A stretch of 64,000 bases of DNA from Paraburkholderia sp. PREW-6R (GTDB lineage Bacteria > Pseudomonadota > Gammaproteobacteria > Burkholderiales > Burkholderiaceae): assembly GCF_039621805.1 (NCBI RefSeq), contig NZ_CP155073.1:2914001-2978000 (forward strand), written 5' to 3'. Below the pieces are notes generated by a model, which was given only the letters and a program-made list of their open reading frames with translations, had not been told where the DNA came from and did not search any database. This document shows positions 9,665 to 18,118 of this stretch, one piece after another (within the stretch, counting starts at the first letter, position 1; every line of letters begins with the position of its first letter). The translations under genes were made by a program, and so were the position numbers.

Positions 9665-9704
9665 CTACTGCCTGGCTACTGCCTGGCTTTTGCCTGGCTT
9701 CTGC
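9665..9704. repeat. 11-bp tandem repeat, about 3.6 copies
   Basis: The unit CTACTGCCTGG occurs twice exactly. A variant CTTTTGCCTGG and a partial CTTCTGC follow, all in 11-bp phase. It lies in the non-coding spacer between nrdA and nrdB. Confidence 0.75.
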
Positions 9705-9815
9705 TTCACTACTGCAGCGTCACTGCAACTGCGTCGCTGCTCGCCGCACCCGGGTCATTACCGACCAACGTCAGCAAGCAGCGATCCTGCCTGATATCGC
9801 CTGCAAGCGTGCCGC

Positions 9816-12800
9816 TTACTGGCAGGCCTCGCACTCGTCGAAGCCGGGGTCGCCAGGACGCATCATGCACACCGGACCCTCCGCTTCCGGCGCTGCCGCG
9901 CTGGCCGCCACCGCGACGGCCGAGGCTGCCGCTGCTGCGTGAAGCCCCCCGCCCGAAGCCGCGCCGCCGTTCGCGCCGAAGCTTCCGGACGCGCCCCCGA
10001 TGCCGCCCGAGCTTTCACCGCCACCCGAACTCACCGCGTTCAGCGCGCCGTGCGCCACCGTCGATTTCTCGACGTGCGTCGCCGCCATCGTGCGGAGGTA
10101 GTACGTGGTCTTCAGACCGCGGACCCATGCAAGCTTGTAGATCTCGTCGAGCTTCTTACCCGATGCGCCGGCCATGTAGATGTTCAGCGACTGCGCCTGG
10201 TCGATCCACTTCTGACGGCGCGACGCTGCTTCGACGAGCCACTTCGGATCGACTTCGAACGCGGTTGCGTAGATCGCGCGCAGGTCGGCCGGGATGCGGT
10301 CGATGCGCGAGAGCGTGCCGTCGAAATACTTCAGGTCGGCGACCATCACTTCGTCCCACAGGCCGCGTGCCTTCAGGTCGCGCACCAGGTAGTCGTTGAC
10401 CACCGTGAATTCGCCTGACAGATTCGACTTCACATACAGGTTCTGGAACGTCGGTTCGATACACGCGGACACGCCGATGATGTTCGAGATCGTCGCCGTC
10501 GGCGCAATCGCCACGCAGTTCGAATTGCGCATGCCGTAGGTGGCAATGCGCGAACGCAGTTCGGTCCAGTCCATCGACTCGCTCGAATCGACTTCCACGT
10601 AACCGCCGCGCGCGTCCGCCAGCAGCTTCACCGAGTCTTGCGGGAGGATGCCGCGATCCCACAGCGAGCCGCGATAGCTCGAGTAGCGGCCGCGTTCCTG
10701 CGCCAGTTCCGTCGACGCGTAGTAAGCGTAGTAGCAGACCGCTTCCATCGACGTGTCGGCGAACTTCACCGCTTCGTCCGACGCATACGGCGTGCGCAGC
10801 AGATGCAGGCAGTCCTGGAAGCCCATGATGCCCATGCCGACCGGACGGTGCTTCAGGTTCGAGTTACGCGCCTTGGCGACCGCGTAGTAGTTGATGTCGA
10901 TCACGTTGTCGAGCATGCGCATGGCCACGCTGATGGTGCGCTTGAGCTTGTCGTGGTCGAGCGCGAGCGTGCCGTCGGCCTGCTCTTTCAAATGCGCGAC
11001 GAGGTTCACCGAGCCCAGATTGCAGACGGCGATTTCGGCGTCGCTCGTGTTCAGCGTGATTTCCGTGCACAGGTTCGACGAGTGGACCACGCCGACGTGC
11101 TGTTGCGGCGAGCGCACATTGCACGGGTCCTTGAACGTGATCCACGGGTGGCCGGTTTCGAACAGCATGCCCAGCATCTTGCGCCACAGCTGCGCGGCCG
11201 GAATCTTCTTGAAGAGTTTGATCTCGCCGCGCGCGACCTTTTCTTCGTAAGACGTGTAAGCCGCTTCGAAGTCTGCGCCGAACTTGTCGTGCAGATCCGG
11301 GCAGGTGGACGGCGAGAACAGTGTCCAGTCGCCACCTTCCATCACGCGCTTCATGAACAGATCGGGAATCCAGTTCGCCGTATTCATGTCGTGCGTACGA
11401 CGACGGTCATCGCCGGTGTTCTTGCGCAGCTCCAGGAATTCCTCGATGTCCAGGTGCCACGACTCCAGGTACGCGCACACTGCGCCCTTGCGCTTGCCGC
11501 CCTGGTTCACGGCGACCGCCGTGTCGTTGACGACCTTCAGGAACGGTACGACGCCTTGCGACTTGCCGTTGGTGCCCTTGATGTGCGAACCCAGAGCGCG
11601 CACACGCGTCCAGTCGTTGCCCAGACCGCCGGCGAATTTCGACAGCAGCGCGTTTTCCTTCAGCGCTTCGTAGATGCCGTCGAGGTCGTCGTCCACGGTG
11701 GTCAGGTAGCACGACGACAGTTGCGAGCGGCGCGTGCCGGAGTTGAACAGCGTGGGAGTGGACGACATGAAGTCGAAGCTCGACAGCACGTTGTAAAACT
11801 CGATCGCGCGCGCTTCGCGGTCGATCTCGTTCAGGGACAGGCCCATCGCGACACGCATAAAGAATGCCTGCGGCATTTCGATCCGCACGCCGTCGTGATG
11901 CAGGAAGTAGCGGTCGTACAGCGTTTGCAGGCCGAGGTAGCCGAATTGCAGATCGCGGTTGTTGTCGAGCGCGGCGCCGAGGCGCTTCAGGTCGAACTGC
12001 AGCAGTTTGTCGTCGAGCAGTTCGGCTTGCACGCCGCGCTTGATGAATTGCGGGAAATATTCGGCGTAACGCTCGCCCATTTCCGTTTGCGTGACTTCCT
12101 CTTCGAGGATCTCGCGACGGATCGTGTGCAGCAGGATGCGGGCGGTGACCTGGCTATACGCCGGATCCTTTTCGATCATGGTGCGTGCGGCGAGGATTGC
12201 CGAGTCGTAGACCTGGGTCATCGGCACGCCGTCGTACAGGTTCTTGACCGTTTCCGCGATGATCGGGTCGGCGCTCACCGCGTCGCCCAGATTCGAACAG
12301 GCCAGCTCGATGATGCCGCGCAGCGCAGCCATGTCGAGCGGTCGCGTGACGCCGTTGTCGGTGACGTTCAGACCCGGCGTGTTCGCCACGATCTGGTCGT
12401 CGTGGCCACGAGCCTGCGTGCGCTTTTCGCGATACAGCACGTAGGCGCGCGCGACGTTGTGCTCGCCGCCGCGCATCAGCGCGAGTTCGACCTGATCCTG
12501 GATGTCTTCAATATGGAACGTGCCGCCGTTCGGACGGCTGCGCAGCAGTGCGCGCACGACGCTCTGCGTGAGTTGCTCGACCAGTTCGCGCACGCGCGCC
12601 GACGCCGCGCCCTGACCACCGTTGACGGCCAGAAAGGCCTTCGTCACGGCGATGGCGATTTTCGACGGCTCGAACGACACCACGCTGCCGTTGCGGCGAA
12701 TCACCTTGTAGTCGGCGTACGTCGCTTGCGGCGCGAGCGCCTGGGCGCCTTGTGCCTGGCCAAACGCCTGGCCAGTCGGTGAGCCCTCATACCGGGTCGT

Positions 12801-12821
12801 CACGTTGTCGGTGGTTTGCAT
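9816..12821 (-). CDS. nrdA: Ribonucleoside-diphosphate reductase, alpha subunit (class Ia)
   Basis: The 1001-residue catalytic subunit reduces ribonucleoside diphosphates to deoxy forms. An N-terminal ATP-cone (about residues 30-120, beginning YKVIRRNGSVVSFEPSKIAIAV) gives allosteric activity control. The barrel carries the expected catalytic Cys and Tyr segments. The C-terminal tail ends in the redox pair CEAC. A Gly/Ser-rich linker of about 60 residues precedes the tail. The start at 12821 follows AGGAG at 8 nt; the frame stays open upstream to 12899 without family similarity. Confidence 0.96.
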   Translation of the reverse strand: MQTTDNVTTRYEGSPTGQAFGQAQGAQALAPQATYADYKVIRRNGSVVSFEPSKIAIAVTKAFLAVNGGQGAASARVRELVEQLTQSVVRALLRSRPNGGTFHIEDIQDQVELALMRGGEHNVARAYVLYREKRTQARGHDDQIVANTPGLNVTDNGVTRPLDMAALRGIIELACSNLGDAVSADPIIAETVKNLYDGVPMTQVYDSAILAARTMIEKDPAYSQVTARILLHTIRREILEEEVTQTEMGERYAEYFPQFIKRGVQAELLDDKLLQFDLKRLGAALDNNRDLQFGYLGLQTLYDRYFLHHDGVRIEMPQAFFMRVAMGLSLNEIDREARAIEFYNVLSSFDFMSSTPTLFNSGTRRSQLSSCYLTTVDDDLDGIYEALKENALLSKFAGGLGNDWTRVRALGSHIKGTNGKSQGVVPFLKVVNDTAVAVNQGGKRKGAVCAYLESWHLDIEEFLELRKNTGDDRRRTHDMNTANWIPDLFMKRVMEGGDWTLFSPSTCPDLHDKFGADFEAAYTSYEEKVARGEIKLFKKIPAAQLWRKMLGMLFETGHPWITFKDPCNVRSPQQHVGVVHSSNLCTEITLNTSDAEIAVCNLGSVNLVAHLKEQADGTLALDHDKLKRTISVAMRMLDNVIDINYYAVAKARNSNLKHRPVGMGIMGFQDCLHLLRTPYASDEAVKFADTSMEAVCYYAYYASTELAQERGRYSSYRGSLWDRGILPQDSVKLLADARGGYVEVDSSESMDWTELRSRIATYGMRNSNCVAIAPTATISNIIGVSACIEPTFQNLYVKSNLSGEFTVVNDYLVRDLKARGLWDEVMVADLKYFDGTLSRIDRIPADLRAIYATAFEVDPKWLVEAASRRQKWIDQAQSLNIYMAGASGKKLDEIYKLAWVRGLKTTYYLRTMAATHVEKSTVAHGALNAVSSGGGESSGGIGGASGSFGANGGAASGGGLHAAAAASAVAVAASAAAPEAEGPVCMMRPGDPGFDECEACQ

Positions 12822-12914
12822 GTGCAAAGCTCCTGGTCCTGGAAATGTTGCGGAGAAAAGCCGCGGATTAAAACGAACGCTGCGCCGCCGCGTGCGCAAG
12901 CGATGAGGTGCAGG

Positions 12915-12935
12915 AAAAAGACCGGCGCTGCCGGT
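12915..12935 (-). terminator. Terminator-like hairpin in the nrdA leader
   Basis: On the minus strand, ACCGGC and GCCGGT form a 6-bp stem with a 3-nt loop followed by CTTTTT. It sits about 95 nt before the nrdA ATG, so it could act as an attenuator or be incidental. Confidence 0.4.
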
Positions 12936-13131
12936 TGGCGGGATGCGACTGCGATGAAGCCTGGTTCGAATTGATGACGGTCTTCAACGTGTGTGTCGCG
13001 ATCACTTGCTGTGCCCTTTCCCTGAATGCTTCTGGATGCCGCCGGTGGTCTCTGCCGGCCGCGCTGCAGGAATGCTTTTGCCGCCCTGGAAAGCTTGCGG
13101 CGCCATGCTCGGAGAGCGGGGCGCCGCTAAC

Positions 13132-13176
13132 TTGTTCACTCGGTTATGCACTCAGTTATTCACACGGTTATGCACA
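13132..13176 (+). promoter_or_regulatory. Tandem DnaA-box array in the nrdA leader
   Basis: TTATTCACA (13156-13164) and TTATGCACA (13168-13176) fit the DnaA-box consensus TTATNCACA exactly. TTATGCACT (13144-13152) has one mismatch and TTGTTCACT (13132-13140) two. The four start exactly 12 bp apart and all point the same way. DnaA control of nrdAB is established in E. coli; its operation here is inference. Confidence 0.65.
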
Positions 13177-13181
13177 GCACA

Positions 13182-13197
13182 CCACAAGATGTAGTGC
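13182..13197 (-). promoter_or_regulatory. NrdR box 1 (13 of 16 consensus positions)
   Basis: Minus strand GCACTACATCTTGTGG matches the NrdR consensus ACACWATATMTWGTGT at 13 positions. It lies just downstream of the predicted start of transcription of nrdA. Confidence 0.75.
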
Positions 13198-13212
13198 GAA
13201 ACCGAATTTGTG

Positions 13213-13228
13213 GCACCAAGTATAGTGG
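13213..13228 (-). promoter_or_regulatory. NrdR box 2, overlapping the nrdA -10 element
   Basis: Minus strand CCACTATACTTGGTGC matches the NrdR consensus at about 11 of 16 positions. It is separated by 15 bp from box 1, giving 31-bp centre spacing (three helical turns), the arrangement known for NrdR operators. It covers the predicted -10. Confidence 0.72.
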
Positions 13229-13246
13229 AGATTCGAGACAGGTCAA
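13219..13246 (-). promoter_or_regulatory. Predicted sigma70 promoter of nrdA
   Basis: Minus strand TTGACC (13241-13246), a 16-bp spacer and TATACT (13219-13224). Transcription would start near 13212, giving a leader of about 390 nt. Confidence 0.7.
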
Positions 13247-13365
13247 ATCGATTTATTTGCGGTCCAAGCCTTGACTTTTGCCTCGCGCGGCGCGAAGCCA
13301 ACCACATGGAGAACGAGGCGGCGCCTGGTTCTCCACGCGTCGCGCGAAGTCATCGGAGGGGTGGT

Positions 13366-13962
13366 TTACCGCGCTCTGGGAAACTTGAGATAGGGGAAAT
13401 ACTGATCGGTGAGCGCAGTGTCACGCTGCAGACGTTCCCACTCGAAATGCGGACCAGGATCGGTCTTGCGACCCGGCGCGATGTCCGAGTGACCGGCAAG
13501 CGCCTCGACCGGATAACGCGCCTTCAATGCGCTCACGAGCGCACCGAGCGTGCGGTATTGCGCCGCTTCGAAGGCAGTGGTGTCACTGCCCTCCAGCTCG
13601 ATGCCGATCGAAAAATCATTGCAGCGCTCGCGCCCGAAGAAATTCGAAGGACCGGCGTGCCATGCGCGCGCGTTGCACGACACGAATTGCTCCAGCGCGC
13701 CGTCGCGATGAATCACGAAGTGCGCCGACACGCGCACGCCGCGCAGATGCGAGTCGTAGTACGGATGCGCGTCGCAGTCGAGTGTGTTGAGGAATAGTTC
13801 GGCGATCGCCGTGCCGCCGAACTCGTTCGGCGGCAGGCTGATGTTGTGCACGACGATCAGCGTCGGCGCGGCCCCGTCAGGGCGTGCCTCGAAATTCGGC
13901 GAGGGCAGTTTGCGAGCGGCGGCGACCCAACCGTCAGCATCGACGGTGAACGCGTCGCTCAT
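13366..13962 (-). CDS. ampD: 1,6-anhydro-N-acetylmuramyl-L-alanine amidase
   Basis: This 198-residue cytoplasmic zinc amidase removes the peptide from anhydro-muropeptides during cell-wall recycling. Zinc ligands fit the family: His39 in VVHNIS, then the His and Asp of GHSDIAPGRKTDPG near the C-terminus. In AmpC-bearing bacteria its loss raises beta-lactamase expression, but no ampC or ampR is in this window. Its start overlaps the stop of the upstream PP0621-like gene by 4 bp (ATGA), so the two are translationally coupled. Confidence 0.95.
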   Translation of the reverse strand: MSDAFTVDADGWVAAARKLPSPNFEARPDGAAPTLIVVHNISLPPNEFGGTAIAELFLNTLDCDAHPYYDSHLRGVRVSAHFVIHRDGALEQFVSCNARAWHAGPSNFFGRERCNDFSIGIELEGSDTTAFEAAQYRTLGALVSALKARYPVEALAGHSDIAPGRKTDPGPHFEWERLQRDTALTDQYFPYLKFPRAR

Positions 13963-14264
13963 CGAGCGTCGCGGCCGGTGGGTCGGGCGCTATGACGCTG
14001 CGCATGCGCGGCGCAGCAGAACTCTTCTCCCGCCACGACGACCGAATCGCTCTTCGGCGCATGAACGCCGCATTCGACGCAGCGGATCATCGGCTCGGCA
14101 AGCTGCGGGCGCGCGTGGCTGCCGCCGGGGCCGGAACCGCGCGCGCCCTGCGGATTCGCACCCGCGCCGGTACGCTGCGCATGGTTCGCGTCATGACGAC
14201 GCAGTGCCTTCACCAGCCAGTTGCCGACGATGAACAGCAGGGCCAACAGAAAAATTTGTCGCAT
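13959..14264 (-). CDS. PP0621-family small membrane/zinc-ribbon-like protein
   Basis: The 101-residue protein starts with one hydrophobic helix (MRQIFLLALLFIVGNWLV). A basic, Gly-rich linker and a C-terminal motif CVECGVHAP...CCAAHAQRH follow, with Cys/His spacing suggesting a small zinc site. It resembles the uncharacterised PP0621 family. The start at 14264 was preferred over the longer open frame because the hydrophobic helix then becomes N-terminal. It overlaps ampD by 4 bp and follows the CcsA-like gene by 7 bp, so the three form an operon. Confidence 0.8.
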   Translation of the reverse strand: MRQIFLLALLFIVGNWLVKALRRHDANHAQRTGAGANPQGARGSGPGGSHARPQLAEPMIRCVECGVHAPKSDSVVVAGEEFCCAAHAQRHSARPTGRDAR

Positions 14265-14271
14265 AGGACGC

Positions 14272-15189
14272 TCACACAACTGCACGGTGCAACAGCACCT
14301 CGAAGACGAAACGGCTGCCCACGTACGCCAGCAACAGCGCGACGAACGAAGCCAGTACCCAGCGCAATGCCGCACGGCCGCGCCAGCCGGACACCCTGCG
14401 CGCGGTCAGCAGCGCGCCGAACATCAGCCACGAAAGAATGGCGAAAACGGTTTTGTGATCGAGCCGCAACGCGCGATCCACCAACTGCTCGCTAAACAGA
14501 ATGCCCGATACCAGCGTGAGCGTGAGCAGCACGAAACCCGCGCCGATCAGACGGAACAACAGCTTTTCCAACGTCAGAAGCGGCGGCAACGTGTCGAGCC
14601 AGCTCGACAGCCAGCCGTTCCCCGCCGCCGCGCCGTGCCGCTGCGCGACCCCGCCGCGCATGGCGTGCAGACGCCGCTCCACCAGCAGCATCAAAATGGC
14701 ATGCAGAGCGGCGATCGCGAACAGGCCATACGCGATGTTCGCGATCAGGAAGTGCAGCTTGAACATCGGCGCAGCCGAATACGGCAACACCCGCACGCCG
14801 CCGAACGCGAGCGGCATGAGCGAGGCGATGCAGGCGAGCGGCAGCACCAGCAGGCGCAAGCCGTCGAGCGGGAAGAAAAAGCTCTCGATCCAGTAGATGC
14901 CGGCGCCGAGCCAGAACATGGCCGATAGCGCGAACGCGAATCCAAAGACCATCGCGTTCTGCGGGAAGATAGTGGTATGCAGCAGCACGCCGTGCGCGAG
15001 CAGCGCGACGAACAGCAGCGCGCGGCCCGGTGCGCTCATGCCCGAAGCGGCCGACACGCCCGCGGCGGCCGGCATGGGCGGCACGCTTTCGAGCATGGGA
15101 CGCACGGCCGTTTGCCGGTGCGAGCGCCAGCCGGCCACGGCTAAACCGCCGTAGAGGAGCGCAGTGAGGGCATACAGTACAATATCCAT
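14272..15189 (-). CDS. YpjD/CcsA-like cytochrome c assembly-family membrane protein
   Basis: The 305-residue protein has about eight hydrophobic segments and the general pattern of the CcsA/CcmC-like family (E. coli YpjD). Conserved His residues sit in HGVLLHT, KLHFLIAN and LDHKTVF. It lacks the full tryptophan-rich WWD haem motif of true CcmC/CcmF, so haem handling is uncertain. Divergent placement next to ffh is conserved in many proteobacteria. It leads a minus-strand operon with the PP0621-like gene and ampD. Confidence 0.85.
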   Translation of the reverse strand: MDIVLYALTALLYGGLAVAGWRSHRQTAVRPMLESVPPMPAAAGVSAASGMSAPGRALLFVALLAHGVLLHTTIFPQNAMVFGFAFALSAMFWLGAGIYWIESFFFPLDGLRLLVLPLACIASLMPLAFGGVRVLPYSAAPMFKLHFLIANIAYGLFAIAALHAILMLLVERRLHAMRGGVAQRHGAAAGNGWLSSWLDTLPPLLTLEKLLFRLIGAGFVLLTLTLVSGILFSEQLVDRALRLDHKTVFAILSWLMFGALLTARRVSGWRGRAALRWVLASFVALLLAYVGSRFVFEVLLHRAVV

Positions 15190-15270
15190 ATTCGAAGTTT
15201 ACACTAGGCCCTTGCCCCGCGACGTCTTCCACTTCGCGCGCTGCCCGGGCCGCACCGTTCATCGCTCCCC

Positions 15271-16638
15271 ATGCTCGACAATCTGACACAACGGATGGCG
15301 CGCGTCGTCAAGACGCTGCGCGGCGAAGCCCGGCTCACCGAGGCGAATACCCAGGACATGCTGCGCGAAGTGCGCCTCGCGCTGCTCGAGGCGGACGTGG
15401 CGCTGCCCGTCGTGCGCGAGTTCATCGCCAAGGTGAAGGAAAAGGCGCTCGGCGAGGAAGTCATCAGCAGTCTGTCGCCGGGTCAGGCGCTGGTCGGCGT
15501 GGTGCAGCGCGAACTCACCGCGATCATCGGCGGCGACTATGAAGGCAAGGCAATCGAGCTGAACCTTGCCGTCGCGCCGCCGGCCGTGATCCTGATGGCG
15601 GGTCTGCAAGGCGCGGGTAAGACGACCACGGTCGGCAAGCTCGCCAAGCTCCTGCGCGAAAAGTACAAGAAGAAAGTGCTGACCGTTTCGTGCGACGTCT
15701 ACCGCCCCGCTGCTATCGCGCAGTTGAAGACGGTGACCGAGCAGGTCGGCGCGGACTTCTTCCCGTCCGAACCGGATCAGAAGCCGGTCGACATTGCGCG
15801 CGCCGCGGTGGACTGGGCGCGACGTCACTATCACGACGTGCTGCTCGTCGACACGGCCGGCCGTCTCGGTATCGACGAAGCGATGATGGCCGAAATCACC
15901 GCGCTGCACAGCACGCTGAAGCCCGCGGAAACGCTGTTCGTCGTCGACGCGATGCTGGGCCAGGACGCGGTCAACACCGCGAAAGCCTTCAGCGACGCAC
16001 TGCCGCTCACCGGCGTGGTCCTCACCAAGCTCGACGGCGACTCGCGCGGCGGCGCGGCACTTTCCGTGCGACACGTGACCGGCAAGCCGATCAAATTCGT
16101 GGGCGTCGCGGAAAAGCTCGACGGCCTCGAAGTGTTCTACCCGGATCGCATGGCGAACCGGATTCTCGGCATGGGCGACATTCTTGCGCTCGTCGAAGAA
16201 GCGCAACGCGGCGTAGACGTCCAGGCTGCGCAAAAACTCGCCGACAAGGTCAAGAAAGGCGGCGACTTCGATCTGAACGATTTCCGCGCGCAATTGACGC
16301 AGATGAAGGGCATGGGCGGCCTCTCGTCGCTGATGGACAAGCTGCCTGCGCAGTTCCAGCAGGCGGCCGCCGGCGCCGATATGGGTCAGGCCGAAAAACA
16401 GATGCGCCGCATGGAAGGCATCATCAATTCCATGACGCCGCAGGAACGCGCGAAGCCCGATCTTATCAAGGCCACGCGCAAGCGGCGCATTGCCGCCGGT
16501 GCGGGCGTGCAGGTGCAGGAAGTCAACCGCATGCTGAACCAGTACGATCAGATGCGCACCATGATGAAGAAGCTCAAGGGCGGCAATCTGCAAAAGATGA
16601 TGCGCGGCATGAAGGGCATGTTGCCGGGCATGCGCTAA
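15271..16638 (+). CDS. ffh: Signal recognition particle protein
   Basis: The 455-residue SRP54 homologue binds 4.5S RNA and signal sequences and delivers ribosomes to FtsY. It has the N domain (1-90), the G domain with P-loop GLQGAGKTTT (about 111-120), DTAGRLG and TKLDGDSRGG. The methionine-rich M domain (after about 300) ends in repeated M/G/K motifs. Length and order match the family. It is divergent from the CcsA-like gene across an 81-bp gap that must hold both promoters. Confidence 0.97.
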   Translation: MLDNLTQRMARVVKTLRGEARLTEANTQDMLREVRLALLEADVALPVVREFIAKVKEKALGEEVISSLSPGQALVGVVQRELTAIIGGDYEGKAIELNLAVAPPAVILMAGLQGAGKTTTVGKLAKLLREKYKKKVLTVSCDVYRPAAIAQLKTVTEQVGADFFPSEPDQKPVDIARAAVDWARRHYHDVLLVDTAGRLGIDEAMMAEITALHSTLKPAETLFVVDAMLGQDAVNTAKAFSDALPLTGVVLTKLDGDSRGGAALSVRHVTGKPIKFVGVAEKLDGLEVFYPDRMANRILGMGDILALVEEAQRGVDVQAAQKLADKVKKGGDFDLNDFRAQLTQMKGMGGLSSLMDKLPAQFQQAAAGADMGQAEKQMRRMEGIINSMTPQERAKPDLIKATRKRRIAAGAGVQVQEVNRMLNQYDQMRTMMKKLKGGNLQKMMRGMKGMLPGMR

Positions 16639-16783
16639 GCTTCAGCAAGACGGCGGCGCGTCGCCTGTTCGTGAATCTGCATGAATGGCGCGCGTGACTC
16701 TTCGGGTTGGTGCGGATGTATTCTTTGCTGACCGCCGCCGTTCTCACTCACACTATGTATACAGTCACCGCCCGTCAGACGTC

Positions 16784-17335
16784 ATGAACCGCGAAGAAGC
16801 TCTCCACATTTTCAGCCACTCCGAAGAAATCGTTTCGGCCAACGACGTCAACGCGTCGATCAGCGGCATGGCGGCCGCCATCCGCAAGGAGATGAGCGAG
16901 GACTTCCCGCTCGTGCTGTCGGTGATGGGCGGCGCGGCGGTGTTCACTGGCATGCTGCTGCCGCACCTCGATTTCCCGCTCGAATTCGACTATATCCACC
17001 TCACGCGCTATCGCAACACCACCAAAGGCGGTAACGACATGCAGTGGCGTGTCGCGCCGGCCGAATCGGTGAAGGATCGCGTCGTGCTGGTGCTCGACGA
17101 CATTCTCGACGAAGGCGAGACGATGGCCGCGATCCGCGACCGCATCCTTGCAATGGGCGCGAAGCGCTTTTTGAGCGCGGTGCTGTGCGAGAAGATCATC
17201 CCGAAGGCCAAGCCGCTGCGCCCGGACTACTGCGGGTTCGAAGTGCCGGACCGTTATGTGTTCGGGTGCGGGATGGATGCGAAGGGTTACTGGCGTAATC
17301 TGCCGACTATCCGCGCGCTGACCGACGGCGCGTGA
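16784..17335 (+). CDS. hpt: Hypoxanthine-guanine phosphoribosyltransferase
   Basis: The 183-residue purine salvage enzyme has the PRPP-binding motif VVLVLDDILDEGETM. It also has the FDYIHLTRYRNTT flexible-loop region and a C-terminal GCGMDAKGYWRNLP purine-binding segment. It makes IMP and GMP from free bases. The start at 16784 gives the standard MNREEALHIF N-terminus; upstream codons to 16685 are not family-like. A bidirectional terminator lies about 80 bp downstream. Confidence 0.92.
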   Translation: MNREEALHIFSHSEEIVSANDVNASISGMAAAIRKEMSEDFPLVLSVMGGAAVFTGMLLPHLDFPLEFDYIHLTRYRNTTKGGNDMQWRVAPAESVKDRVVLVLDDILDEGETMAAIRDRILAMGAKRFLSAVLCEKIIPKAKPLRPDYCGFEVPDRYVFGCGMDAKGYWRNLPTIRALTDGA

Positions 17336-17413
17336 TGCCTGTGTGAGCCAGCCGCCGGCGCAGCTCGGGCGTTGCGTGCTTGCTGCCTGCGTGCTGGGTG
17401 CATCGCACTCATA

Positions 17414-17442
17414 TGAAAAAGCGGCCAGTAGGCCGCTTTTTT
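17414..17442. terminator. Bidirectional intrinsic terminator between hpt and marC
   Basis: AAAAAGCGGCC and GGCCGCTTTTTT form an 11-bp stem with a 4-nt loop between the convergent genes. The A and T tracts serve both strands. Confidence 0.9.
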
Positions 17443-17506
17443 AATGCCAGTCAGCGCAGATTTCGCGGCTGTTCAGGTCTTCGCGTCATGCGCCCGCTGT
17501 TGCGCG

Positions 17507-18106
17507 TCACAGTTGATGCACGAAAGACCGGATTCCGCCGAGCATCATCTCCACTGAAATCGCCACCAGCACGAGACCCATCAAGCGTTCGAAAGCCATC
17601 ATGGTGCGCTCGCCGAGCCATGCCTGAATGCGCTCCGCAAGCATCAGCACGATGGCGCACACCACCATCGTGACGGTCAACGCGCCGATCCATTCGAACA
17701 TTTTGCCGGGTGCCTGCGACGTGAGCAGCATGACCGTGGCCAATGCGGACGGACCGGCGAGCGCCGGAATGGCAAGCGGCACGATCAGCGGCTCGCCGCC
17801 GCGCGTGTCACCGCCGAACGGCCCATCCGGATGCGGAAACACCATTCTTAGCGCGATCAGAAACAGCACAATTCCGCCGCCGATGCGCAGCGACTGGTCG
17901 GTCAGACTCATCATGCGCAGGAAGCCGTCGCCGACCACCATGAACACCAGCAGGATCGCAAAAGCGATTGCCACTTCCCGCAGAATGACCACCGTGCGCC
18001 GCTGCGGCGACACCCCGCGAAGACAGCTGATAAAGAGCGGAATGTTGCCCAACGGATCGGTAATCAGAATCAGCAGAATGGTGGCGGACAGGAAGGTGTA
18101 CTCCAC
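17507..18106 (-). CDS. MarC-family integral membrane protein
   Basis: The 199-residue product has six predicted membrane helices and MarC/YhgN hallmarks: TDPLGNIPLF near residue 17, FLIALRM and the PLAIPALAGPSA motif in the central loop. The family was once linked to multiple antibiotic resistance, but that role has been withdrawn; transport is presumed. It ends convergently with hpt and lies 12 bp downstream of proS, so it is probably co-transcribed with it. Confidence 0.88.
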   Translation of the reverse strand: MEYTFLSATILLILITDPLGNIPLFISCLRGVSPQRRTVVILREVAIAFAILLVFMVVGDGFLRMMSLTDQSLRIGGGIVLFLIALRMVFPHPDGPFGGDTRGGEPLIVPLAIPALAGPSALATVMLLTSQAPGKMFEWIGALTVTMVVCAIVLMLAERIQAWLGERTMMAFERLMGLVLVAISVEMMLGGIRSFVHQL

Positions 18107-18118
18107 CGTCCGCTCCGC

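Larger units (their letters stand above)
9210..9815. other. nrdA-nrdB spacer
   Basis: This 606-bp gap has no supported gene. It contains an interrupted 12-bp hairpin 37 nt before the nrdB start (9246-9280) and 3.6 copies of an 11-bp tandem repeat (9665-9704). Its length suggests nrdB may have a separate promoter or a processed leader. Confidence 0.65.
12822..13365. other. nrdA control region
   Basis: This 544-bp intergenic region on the minus strand holds a sigma70-like promoter (13219-13246) and two NrdR-type boxes. A leader of about 390 nt follows. The leader contains four 12-bp-phased DnaA-box-like motifs (13132-13176) and a terminator-like hairpin (12915-12935). No coding gene is supported. 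Confidence 0.75.

Noticed and set aside
9358-9942. 194-aa plus-strand frame in the nrdA-nrdB spacer
   Set aside because: It runs through tandem repeats into antisense nrdA and lacks a ribosome site or domain.
10638-12782. 714-aa open frame on the plus strand
   Set aside because: It lies wholly antisense to nrdA, is rich in Arg/His/Val/Gln as expected for a GC-rich shadow frame, and has no recognisable domain.
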